Of a stretch of DNA of 10,253 bases, positions 1-6,461 are shown piece by piece. The notes beneath the pieces are model-generated. The model searched no databases. It saw nothing but the letters and a program-made list of their open reading frames with translations, and had not been told where the DNA came from. Positions within the stretch are counted from its first letter, which is position 1; every line of letters begins with the position of its first letter. The translations under genes were made by a program, and so were the position numbers. This stretch comes from JACMLD01 sp039915085 (GTDB lineage: Bacteria; Bacteroidota; Bacteroidia; Chitinophagales; Chitinophagaceae), in NCBI GenBank assembly GCA_039915085.1, contig JBDSOC010000063.1, positions 1-10,253 of the forward strand. Direction: 5' to 3'.

Positions 1-34
1 TACTCAACACTTACAACTTAATACTTACAACTCC
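1..34. repeat. Degenerate 7-bp tandem repeat (five heptads)
   Basis: On the + strand the trinucleotide ACT recurs with exact 7-nt spacing at 2-4, 9-11, 16-18, 23-25 and 30-32. Heptads 2 to 4 fit a consensus close to xACTTAM. The tract starts at the window edge, so it probably continues to the left, and it ends directly at the stop codon of the DUF2721 gene (35-37). It has no coding potential of its own. Its function is unknown: it may be a relic of a simple-sequence expansion or a dispersed intergenic repeat. Confidence 0.6.
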
Positions 35-427
35 TTAAACATCCATATCACTTAATTCTATTTCAAGCGCTTTGGTGCTTATTTGTATCTCTGACAAAGA
101 AAGGAACAAAGATGTAAGCATGGCCACCAGGCTGAGTGCAAAAAAAGAATTGGCCCACATCGTAAACTGCTCATAAACAAAAAACATACTAAATACACAC
201 AGAATAAGACTCAGTATCCCAAAAAACTGCATCATTTTTATTAAGCGCAGGCGCAAGCGTAAATTTTTTATTTGCTCCAGTACACCTTTCTTGTTAATAT
301 GACCCTTATAAGTAGCATTCAGGTTGCGTATAAGACTGGCGAGTGCAAGAAAACGATTGGTATATGCCAGCATCAATAAACTGATAGCAGGAAATAACAA
401 TGCCGGTGTATTAATAGAAATTTCCAT
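35..427 (-). CDS. DUF2721 family small integral membrane protein
   Basis: A 130-residue protein of unknown function. The N-terminus (TPALLFPAISLLMLAYTNRF) and the following RFLALASLIR segment match what I know of the DUF2721 family, a bacterial inner-membrane family with no assigned role. Three hydrophobic segments are visible, at about residues 7-28, 64-85 and 90-111. A basic stretch rich in K, R and L between the first two (LRLRLRLIK) probably lies in the cytoplasm. The ATG at 427-425 is preferred over the TTG two codons upstream (433-431), because it gives the usual short MEISINTP-type start. The gene is monocistronic in this window. Upstream lies the terminator at 537-575, so it should have its own promoter in 430-535; CAAATAAA at 460-467 on the + strand (minus TTTATTTG) resembles the Bacteroidota -7 element TAnnTTTG with one mismatch, but no clear -33 partner was found. 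Confidence 0.85.
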   Translation of the reverse strand: MEISINTPALLFPAISLLMLAYTNRFLALASLIRNLNATYKGHINKKGVLEQIKNLRLRLRLIKMMQFFGILSLILCVFSMFFVYEQFTMWANSFFALSLVAMLTSLFLSLSEIQISTKALEIELSDMDV

Positions 428-536
428 ATTCAAAATTTAAGGGCCGAAAACATCGTCTGCAAATAAAATTTCGTATTCTTTTATGTTTGATAAAAACTCA
501 ACTGCGGCATAGTGCCTAAAGGTACGCATCTGGACA

Positions 537-575
537 AAAGAAAAGCCCCCGGAATAATCCAGGGGCTTTCTTTTT
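537..575. terminator. Bidirectional Rho-independent terminator after the TonB receptor gene
   Basis: The arms 542-549 (AAAGCCCC) and 562-569 (GGGGCTTT) form a perfect 8-bp stem. After a C-A mismatch a further 3 bp (GGA/TCC) pair around an ATAA loop. Read on the minus strand the stem is followed by TTTTCTTTT, and on the + strand by a T-rich run (570-575). It lies about 190 nt past the stop codon of the TonB-dependent receptor, so it most likely ends that transcript before the DUF2721 gene. Confidence 0.85.
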
Positions 576-638
576 GTATGCGATTAGGTTAGTAAGTGTA
601 TAATAAACGAAAAAAAGATAATTAAATTGTCTGAACCA

Positions 639-668
639 GGATTTATTGGATGCCTGGATTATTGGGAT
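639..668. repeat. GGAT-spaced degenerate tandem repeat
   Basis: GGAT occurs four times, at 639-642, 648-651, 656-659 and 665-668, with spacings of 9, 8 and 9 nt. Viewed as a longer unit, 639-651 and 656-668 are a 13-nt direct repeat with a few differences, at period 17. GGATT-rich runs of this kind are, from memory, common in Bacteroidota intergenic DNA; a genome search would be needed to show that it is dispersed. Confidence 0.5.
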
Positions 669-688
669 ATAGATTCTATAATTATTTA

Positions 689-732
689 ACCTCTTTTACC
701 TCAGTGAAAAACCTCCGTAATCTCTGTGGTAA
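689..732. repeat. Pair of degenerate 22-bp repeats with ACCTC/TCTC cores
   Basis: Segments 689-710 and 711-732 align without gaps at 15 of 22 positions. Each contains two ACCTC or ATCTC cores (689, 698, 711, 720), the second followed by a GTG-type triplet and A-rich bases. The array sits in the 3' untranslated region of the TonB receptor gene, ending 23 nt past its stop codon. Function unknown. Confidence 0.45.
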
Positions 733-755
733 AAAAGAACAGAAACGATAAAACA

Positions 756-3194
756 CTATTTTCCGGTGGCAAAAGACAACGGAACATTCAGTTTAACACT
801 AAAATTACGTCCCATATTGTATACCCCTATTCTGCCCGTTGCCATATTTTCCGGCGCATATTTTAAACGGCTTAAATGGTTTTGATAAGCTATATCTGTA
901 ATATTATTGGCCGTAAAAAAAAGACTGAACAATGTTTTTCCCTTACTGGAAATGTCCCCACCAAAACCTGCATTTAGCAATGAATAACCAGGTGTGCGGG
1001 TTTCCGTATTAAAACCCGTAAAGGGATTATCCTGGGCAAAAGTATTATCCAGTTCAGCCTTTACGTAAACATTACGTAATGACTGGCCCTTTTTAAATAA
1101 TTCAACTTTCACTTCATTGATCAGTCTTGCTCCTGGTATAAAGGGTAGGTTTTTGCTGCCATCCTGTTCCTGGCTCAGCACACCTTTTACATATGAAAAA
1201 CTATTTTCAATATGCAACCAGTCTAATGGATGAGGATGAATGTCGAGATTAAATTCTACCCCGTACAATTTTGCATTGTTTTGATTAAAACGAAAAGCAT
1301 AAAACTTTTGCTGGCCGTCCATTAAAACAGAATCACTGCCTGCTGCTGAAGTTAATTTCCGGTAGTAGATAAAATTATTAATAGCGTTATAAAAAACGTT
1401 TGTTGTAAAAGAAATATGTTCAGTTGCAATATCTATTCCCGCGTCTGCCTGGTAACTGGTTTCAGATTTCAGGTTTTGTTCGCCGTATTCATAACGGTTG
1501 GTTCCTTCATGTGCGCCATTGCTTGCCAGCTCCGGTATGCTGGGTGCACGAAAGCCCCTGGCAAAGTTTAGTTTCAGTGTAACCTGTTTGCTTGCCTCGT
1601 AGCTTCCGCCGATACTTGCTGAAAGATTGGAAAAACTTTTGGTAAAATGCTGAAACTTAAGCGAGCCTCCATCATTTAATTCTTTTGAATCAATGGCCCG
1701 GTTATCGAAACGGATACCGCCACTCAATGAAAACTTATCTATCCGCTTTTGCGTGTAAACAAATCCGCCAATGTCAAATAAAGAATATTCCGGTATCAAT
1801 ACTTCAATGCCTTTATTTTGGTTGCTTTGCTGCATGCCGTTAACCCCGATAGTGGTGCGCCAGTTATGCTTTTCGGCAAAATGGTATTGAATATTATAAT
1901 TAAAAGTGCCCAGATCAAAATAGAGATTTTTTTCATCCGGGTCAAGCACATTTCCAAATTCCTGGCGCTGGTTGCGCTGGTAACCGAGTGTCAGCGTTAG
2001 CCTGTCTTTACCAATATTAAAACTGTTATCCGTTGCTATTTTAAGGTGCTGAATCCTTTGCCGTGGAATACCCGGATTATCGGAGGTAAAATCATCACCT
2101 GATGCAATTTCTTCGCCTTCCACGCCATTATTATTTACCGGTTTTACAAACTGGCCGGTGATACTGTCTCTGTCGCCTTCCACCAAACCCAAATGCTGAT
2201 CAAATTTGCTGAACAGCAGGTGACTAAATCCCCAGCTTTTATTAATGCCTATATAGCCACCAAAGTCTTTTTCGTTGAATTTGGAATTAAATACGTAGCC
2301 ATCATATTTATTTTTATAATCGGCGGCGGCTTTGTATGATCCGTTGATGCCCCATATAAAACCATTTTCATTGCCCCCGATATCTGCATGCAAACCGCGC
2401 TGCCGGTTATTGGTTTGGTAAGTACCGAAAATATTTGCCTTTATTGTTTTTTCGGGCGCAGGAACAACAGATATAAAGTTAACCACACCGGCCAGTGCAT
2501 CGCTTCCATACATTAGAGATGCGGGTCCCTTCAGCACTTCTGCTTTGTTTACATTGTATTCATCAATTTCTATCCCGTGTTCATCGCCCCATTGCTGTCC
2601 TTCCTGCCGTATACCATCGTTAACCACTACTACCCTGTTATAGCCCAGGCCGCGGATAGATGGTTTTGAGATAGCCGGGCCGGTAGATATTTGCGCTACA
2701 CCCGGTGTTTTTGTAAGGGCGTCAATTAAATTGGTAGAACTGCCCCGCAACAATTCTTCCTTCCTGATAATATTAACCGGTACAGGTGTTCTTCTTACAG
2801 AAGTGGCGGCCGAGACACCTGTTACCGTTACCGCTTCATTTTCTATATAAGAATGTGTAAGTCCAAAATCCTTTTGCACATCACCGTTCATGTCTATGGT
2901 TTCTACCACCGATGCATACCCCAGGAAACTGATTTCTACCAAATACTTCCCCTGTGGAATATTCTGGATTTTATACATTCCTTTTACATTGGTACTGGTG
3001 CCCAGTTTAAGATCATGAAAGTATATGGAAGCGCCCTGCAATGGTTGCCCTGTTTTCGCATCTGTAATGGTACCGGTTAATGCGCCTTTTCCATTTAAAG
3101 GCTTTGTAACAATATTTTCACCCGGCTGCTGTGCAACGAGGCACATATTGCCGGCACAGATGGTTATTAATATATAAAGAATAATTTTTTTCAT
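756..3194 (-). CDS. TonB-dependent outer-membrane receptor with carboxypeptidase-regulatory-like domain
   Basis: An 812-residue outer-membrane active transporter that takes up a scarce ligand using energy from TonB-ExbBD. Residues 1-22 are a Sec signal peptide. Residues about 38-112 form the carboxypeptidase-regulatory-like beta-sandwich common in Bacteroidota receptors (start GTITDAKTGQPLQGASIYF). A plausible TonB box lies near EAVTVTG (120-126). The plug spans about 130-245, with the hallmark run VLKGPASLMYGSDALAGVVNF ending at 240; the rest is the 22-strand barrel, with FARGFRAPSIPELASNG in mid barrel and a final strand ending just before the C-terminal tail. EGQQWGDEHGIEID (198-211) in the plug and SRLKYAPEN...GRNF near the C-terminus recall receptors of the ZnuD/metal or heme type. 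At 812 residues, and with no SusD partner, it is not a SusC glycan receptor. It lies 176 nt after the small CxC protein gene and probably shares its transcript. Substrate: zinc, copper or a metal complex is inference only. Confidence 0.93.
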   Translation of the reverse strand: MKKIILYILITICAGNMCLVAQQPGENIVTKPLNGKGALTGTITDAKTGQPLQGASIYFHDLKLGTSTNVKGMYKIQNIPQGKYLVEISFLGYASVVETIDMNGDVQKDFGLTHSYIENEAVTVTGVSAATSVRRTPVPVNIIRKEELLRGSSTNLIDALTKTPGVAQISTGPAISKPSIRGLGYNRVVVVNDGIRQEGQQWGDEHGIEIDEYNVNKAEVLKGPASLMYGSDALAGVVNFISVVPAPEKTIKANIFGTYQTNNRQRGLHADIGGNENGFIWGINGSYKAAADYKNKYDGYVFNSKFNEKDFGGYIGINKSWGFSHLLFSKFDQHLGLVEGDRDSITGQFVKPVNNNGVEGEEIASGDDFTSDNPGIPRQRIQHLKIATDNSFNIGKDRLTLTLGYQRNQRQEFGNVLDPDEKNLYFDLGTFNYNIQYHFAEKHNWRTTIGVNGMQQSNQNKGIEVLIPEYSLFDIGGFVYTQKRIDKFSLSGGIRFDNRAIDSKELNDGGSLKFQHFTKSFSNLSASIGGSYEASKQVTLKLNFARGFRAPSIPELASNGAHEGTNRYEYGEQNLKSETSYQADAGIDIATEHISFTTNVFYNAINNFIYYRKLTSAAGSDSVLMDGQQKFYAFRFNQNNAKLYGVEFNLDIHPHPLDWLHIENSFSYVKGVLSQEQDGSKNLPFIPGARLINEVKVELFKKGQSLRNVYVKAELDNTFAQDNPFTGFNTETRTPGYSLLNAGFGGDISSKGKTLFSLFFTANNITDIAYQNHLSRLKYAPENMATGRIGVYNMGRNFSVKLNVPLSFATGK

Positions 3195-3370
3195 TGCTAT
3201 TTTTTATTAGCCGTGCACACTGCAGATAAACAGTAATTACAACTGGCCATATTTGCTAAAAACCAGACACAATTATCAGGATGAACCTGCACCCGGATAA
3301 AATTAAAAATGATAAAACAGTTATTGATTGCTAAAAAAATTGCGGAAAAAGCAGGTTTTAAAAAAACATG
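3195..3370. other. Intergenic leader between small CxC protein and TonB receptor
   Basis: This 176-nt AT-rich gap shows no credible ORF. The decamer TTGCTAAAAA occurs twice in direct orientation (3253-3262 and 3328-3337), and AACCTGC (3284-3290) pairs with GCAGGTT (3351-3357) as a 7-bp inverted repeat with a long loop. The receptor start codon (3194-3192) is preceded by an A-rich stretch without a Shine-Dalgarno sequence, as is usual in Bacteroidota. A second promoter here cannot be excluded, but no good -33/-7 pair was recognised. Confidence 0.4.
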
Positions 3371-3715
3371 CTACACAGCGTGGAAAGGCGGGCCCCTCAG
3401 CTCAAAAAAGAAAACGGCTGATGAATAGACATAATAAAGTGCTGAAGCTTGTTGTACGGAAAAAAGCTGGGCCGGTACAAAATCAAAATGCGGTGCTTCG
3501 TCTGTAAATGGTGATTCTGCCACCAGGTTATCGCACTTACAAATAAACCCGGTATTGCTTAGCTGTGGATTATCCCCCGGAAAAACAACTGTTATTTTAT
3601 CCGTGTGATTGGCGATGGCATCGTGCAAAAACCTTTTGGGTGCAATGCTGAAGGTGAAAACCAACAGCAAAACACCGGCTAATATTTGCCTTATTATATA
3701 TTTTTCCGCCAACAA
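3371..3715 (-). CDS. Small membrane-anchored/exported CxC protein with C-terminal RGPP motif, possibly DUF2946-like
   Basis: A 114-residue protein that I do not recognise with certainty. Residues 9-25 form one hydrophobic helix after a K/R-containing start, a signal peptide or anchor. The rest carries candidate metal ligands: H31, H37, a CKC pair (C59, C61), H76 and H112. The C-terminus is hydrophobic and ends in ELRGPPFHAV (105-114). A C-terminal R[AG]PP tail, an N-terminal hydrophobic helix and a TonB-receptor neighbour resemble the DUF2946 group, small proteins often found next to metal (copper) receptors; the match is by impression only. An in-frame TAG at 3724-3722 limits the start to ATT, TTG (3715-3713) or TTG (3712-3710), and there is no ATG, so the TTG start is inferred. 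It comes about 70 nt after the histidine kinase and 176 nt before the TonB receptor. The 19-bp palindrome at 3718-3736 touches its start. Confidence 0.65.
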   Translation of the reverse strand: MLAEKYIIRQILAGVLLLVFTFSIAPKRFLHDAIANHTDKITVVFPGDNPQLSNTGFICKCDNLVAESPFTDEAPHFDFVPAQLFSVQQASALYYVYSSAVFFFELRGPPFHAV

Positions 3716-3717
3716 AA

Positions 3718-3736
3718 TTTGCTACTTTGTTGCAAA
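3718..3736. promoter_or_regulatory. 19-bp near-perfect palindrome, candidate Fur-family-type operator
   Basis: On the minus strand this reads TTTGCAAC-AAA-GTAGCAAA: two 8-nt arms with a 3-nt centre and one mismatched pair. An offset 7-bp inverted repeat overlaps it (CAACAAA 3710-3716 with TTTGTTG 3726-3732). A dyad of this length directly upstream of a TonB receptor cassette is the arrangement expected for a Fur-superfamily (Fur/Zur-type) repressor site. It ends 2 nt before the inferred TTG start codon, so binding would block transcription initiation or the start of elongation. The identity of the regulator is inference; no fur-like gene is in the window. Confidence 0.45.
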
Positions 3737-3784
3737 TGTAAATATTGAGCGGCATAGTAAAAGACCATTCACAAAAAAATCACA

Positions 3785-5620
3785 TTATTTTTTTAATACA
3801 ACCGTAAAAAGGGAGCCTTTTCCCGGCTCGCTTTCACAGAAAACACTGCCATTCAGCTCCTCCACAATTCTTTTTACAATAGAAAGGCCCAGACCCGTAG
3901 AAGTTTCGCCGGCAGTGGGCCTGGAGGAAATTTTGCTGTATTTGGAAAAAAGGTTTGGCAATTCCTCTTTGCTGATGCCCACCCCTTCATCCTTTACCTG
4001 AATGTTTACTGCATCATTGGTATCAGAAAGGCTGATCCAGACATTTTTGTCAGGCAGCGAATATTTAATAGCATTAGAAAAAAGGTTTTCGCAGATACGA
4101 CTCACCAGTTGTTTATCACTTACCAGGTAAACATGTTTATCGGGCGTTTCAAAATGCAGTTGTATATTCTTGCCGGAGGCAGCCGGTTTAAAATCACCTA
4201 CAATACTTTCTACAAAAACTTTCAGATCGAAATTCTCCAGTTCCACCCTATGCTGGTTGGTTTCTGCCTTTTCAACATCTAATATGGAACGGATCAGTAA
4301 TTCGCCTTTGCCGGATGATTGCCGTATTCTTTCAATAGCCTTCTTTTGTTCTCCGGTAAGATTCGAGGTATCATCATCAAGTATATTCAGCCACATTTTA
4401 ATAGCGGCAAACGGTGTACTAAGATCATGCGATACTATACTGATCAGTGAATTTTTTTCATAATTCAATTCTGCCAGCTTCTCATTCTGGCGGTTAATAA
4501 AATCATTCTTGTATTGCAATTTTTTGTTTGCTTTTCTTTTTTGTATCAGCAAAAGAGAAATGATTACAGCTATAAGTGCAGCCGCCACTGCAAGCAATGT
4601 AATTGCCTTGTTACGGAAATGAGCTTTTTCTACCTGTGATTGTAATAACTGGTTATCCTGCTCGCGTTTTTTTGCATTGAATTTTTCCTGCAAACCTGCA
4701 ATGGTTTCATTGGTACCCGCATTGACAAGACTGGTGTCTATACTATACCATTTTTGCTGGTATTCGTAAGCGTTTTTATAATCCCCTTTTCTGAAATACA
4801 GTTTTGACAGCATGGAATAGCTGTCTGCTTCTTTGCTTCTTGCCTGCATTTTCTGCGCCATCTGCAATGATTGCATGGCATACACATACCCCGAATCAAA
4901 ATTCTTCATTTCTATAAAAACATCCGCGATATTAAGATTGTCTATCCACAGATCAGCGTAATTGCTGTCTTTTACATGCAGGGCATGATTGCGCTCAAAA
5001 AAACCGAGCGCTTTACTATACTCTTTTTTTTCATAATACACATTGCCCATATTGCTGTAAAAAGAGGATACATCAATTTTATCTTCGTGTGGTTTTGCAA
5101 TGGCGAGCCCTTTATTAAGAAAGAATAACGCGCTATCCGGCTGTTTCAGCTGGTTATAGATAGCGCCCAGGTTGCCATAAGCGGTTATGACAGAACTGAG
5201 ATCATTTTCTGATTCGGCAAGTTTTGCGGATTGCAGGTACATTTCTTTTGCCCTGGCCGGTTGCTTGGTATTCACATATACATACGCCAGGTCTGTAAGC
5301 GCAGCTTCTTCATAATTGGCGGCATGCAGTTTACGGGCGGCATCCAGCGATTGGAAATAATATACAATGGCGCTGTCATAATTACCTTTTAAATCTTCCG
5401 CTATCCCATTTAAACGGCTGGACAAAACTTCCCCGCGATCATAATGCAATCTCGCAGATTCCTTTAAAATAATAGAAGCGCATATTTTGAGCGAGTCTGT
5501 TTTGGATTCGTCAAAGTCAATACAACGATCATATAATCTTTTCAGATAATTGGTATCTGCCTGTTGCGGCTGGGCAGACAACGAAAAAATGATACTCAGG
5601 AATAACAAGAGGTATTTCAC
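3785..5620 (-). CDS. Tetratricopeptide-repeat sensor histidine kinase
   Basis: A 611-residue membrane sensor that autophosphorylates on histidine and hands the phosphate to a response regulator, very probably the adjacent one. Residues 1-18 are a signal peptide. About six TPR-like helical hairpins fill 75-300 and would form a periplasmic sensing or protein-binding surface. A coiled coil (about 305-335) leads into one transmembrane helix (339-359) and another coiled coil. The kinase core follows: H-box SIVSHDLSTPF with phospho-acceptor H398, N-box around N516 (ENLFSNAIKY), G1 box DEGVG (544-548), an F-box-like FSKYSKIS and G2 box TGLGLS (575-580), ending normally. All catalytic motifs are intact. 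The start is GTG (5620-5618): an in-frame stop lies five codons upstream and no ATG precedes the signal peptide. The gene starts 30 nt after the regulator stop, so the two form an operon. No terminator is evident after it. Confidence 0.93.
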   Translation of the reverse strand: MKYLLLFLSIIFSLSAQPQQADTNYLKRLYDRCIDFDESKTDSLKICASIILKESARLHYDRGEVLSSRLNGIAEDLKGNYDSAIVYYFQSLDAARKLHAANYEEAALTDLAYVYVNTKQPARAKEMYLQSAKLAESENDLSSVITAYGNLGAIYNQLKQPDSALFFLNKGLAIAKPHEDKIDVSSFYSNMGNVYYEKKEYSKALGFFERNHALHVKDSNYADLWIDNLNIADVFIEMKNFDSGYVYAMQSLQMAQKMQARSKEADSYSMLSKLYFRKGDYKNAYEYQQKWYSIDTSLVNAGTNETIAGLQEKFNAKKREQDNQLLQSQVEKAHFRNKAITLLAVAAALIAVIISLLLIQKRKANKKLQYKNDFINRQNEKLAELNYEKNSLISIVSHDLSTPFAAIKMWLNILDDDTSNLTGEQKKAIERIRQSSGKGELLIRSILDVEKAETNQHRVELENFDLKVFVESIVGDFKPAASGKNIQLHFETPDKHVYLVSDKQLVSRICENLFSNAIKYSLPDKNVWISLSDTNDAVNIQVKDEGVGISKEELPNLFSKYSKISSRPTAGETSTGLGLSIVKRIVEELNGSVFCESEPGKGSLFTVVLKK

Positions 5621-5650
5621 TTTGCAGATGGCTTATTCCGTAAAACTAAT

Positions 5651-6292
5651 TTATTCTATCAATTTATTTTTGAGCGCAAACCGGACAAGCCCCACTGTAT
5701 TATTAACACCCAGTTTGGCAATAATATTTTTGCGGTGCGTTTCTATGGTACTTACACTTAAAAATAATTTCTCTGCAATTGCAACATTGCTGAATTCCTT
5801 ACAAATGAGTGTAAGAATTTCTATCTCACGTTTTGATAAAATTTCTGCCACCTTTCTTTCTTCCAGCGTAAGCGTGGTACGAAAATCATTATTGCTGAGT
5901 ACATCAATTTCTTTACTGAAATAAGTGCCTCCGTTATATACCTCATGAATGGTGCTCAGCAATTCTTCAAAAGGAGCATTTTTTAAAACGTATCCCTGTA
6001 TATTATGGCGTAAAAGTTTATGTACATAGCGTGTACCTCTCATCAGGGTAAGGTAAATAATCTTTTGCGATGGTTTTATAGCCCTTATTTTCTTTACAAG
6101 TTCTTCTTCATTTATATCCGGCAGGTGTACATCAAGCAAAAGTATATCTGCATCAAGATCAGGCAATTTTTCAAGCAGCGTTAAGCCGTTTGATGCAGTT
6201 CCGGTAACGTCAATATCCGGCTGCTTTTTTAGCAGCAATGCCAGCCCTTCTACATACATTTCATGATCTTCAATAATAAAAACTTTGATCAT
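5651..6292 (-). CDS. LuxR/NarL-family response regulator
   Basis: A 213-residue DNA-binding response regulator. The receiver domain (residues 1-120) has the acidic pocket E8/D9, phospho-acceptor D54 in LLLDVHLPD, the switch threonine T82 and the conserved K104 in YVLKNAP. The C-terminal LuxR/GerE-type helix-turn-helix (about 150-210) starts with LSKREIEIL and includes SVSTIETHRKNIIAKLGV. The length is normal and all key residues are present, so it should be functional. It starts with ATG and is the first gene of the two-component operon, followed 30 nt later by the TPR kinase. Target genes are unknown; the exported-protein pair upstream and the TonB cassette downstream are candidates by proximity only. 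Confidence 0.95.
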   Translation of the reverse strand: MIKVFIIEDHEMYVEGLALLLKKQPDIDVTGTASNGLTLLEKLPDLDADILLLDVHLPDINEEELVKKIRAIKPSQKIIYLTLMRGTRYVHKLLRHNIQGYVLKNAPFEELLSTIHEVYNGGTYFSKEIDVLSNNDFRTTLTLEERKVAEILSKREIEILTLICKEFSNVAIAEKLFLSVSTIETHRKNIIAKLGVNNTVGLVRFALKNKLIE

Positions 6293-6410
6293 GCAGTGCT
6301 AATAAGTTTTATTAAAAATACCTTTTATATGAATGGATAATTTCTAAGGATAAATGCCTGAAATAAGTAAACCAAGGCAGTGTTCATGCTAACTGGCCGG
6401 TAAAACTATG

Positions 6411-6433
6411 AAAAAAGCCCCTTAAAAAGGGGC
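6411..6433 (-). terminator. Rho-independent terminator after the DUF1501 gene
   Basis: The arms GCCCCTT (6417-6423) and AAGGGGC (6427-6433) form a perfect 7-bp stem with a 3-nt loop. Read on the minus strand the stem is followed by six T residues (complement of 6411-6416). It lies 28 nt past the DUF1501 stop codon and isolates that operon from the response regulator, which therefore needs its own promoter within 6293-6410. Confidence 0.93.
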
Positions 6434-6461
6434 AAATATTTAGTTGCAGATGCAATTATAG

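Larger units (their letters stand above)
576..755. other. Intergenic region downstream of TonB receptor, with degenerate repeats
   Basis: This is part of the 322-nt non-coding space between the DUF2721 and TonB receptor genes. It holds two short repeat tracts, annotated separately (GGAT-spaced at 639-668 and ACCTC-type at 689-732). I see no open reading frame, RNA gene or second terminator here. As it is 3' of the receptor gene and upstream of the terminator, it would be transcribed as the 3' untranslated part of the receptor mRNA. Confidence 0.6.

Noticed and set aside
428..433. TTG start two codons upstream for the DUF2721 gene
   Set aside because: An ATG at 427 gives the typical N-terminus of the family and is the more usual start codon.
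1818..2000. Plus-strand ORF of 60 codons inside the TonB receptor gene, and a similar one at 2853-3080
   Set aside because: They lie fully opposite a well-supported gene, show no recognisable domain, and have compositions expected of an antisense frame.
756..3194. SusC-type glycan transporter
   Set aside because: The protein is about 200 residues shorter than typical SusC proteins, no SusD-like lipoprotein gene is adjacent, and the plug motif fits metal/heme-type receptors better.
3717..3736. Plus-strand Bacteroidota promoter (TAnnTTTG) at 3723-3730
   Set aside because: The bases read TACTTTGT, one nucleotide short of the consensus spacing, and no plus-strand gene follows; the palindromic reading explains the site better.
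3609..4001. Plus-strand ORF of 130 codons spanning the small CxC gene start and the kinase 3' end
   Set aside because: It is antisense to the kinase catalytic domain and the small gene, with no domain signature; it is a shadow frame.
5550..5924. Plus-strand ORF of 124 codons across the kinase/regulator junction
   Set aside because: It is antisense to the LuxR helix-turn-helix coding region and the kinase signal peptide, and shows no independent features.
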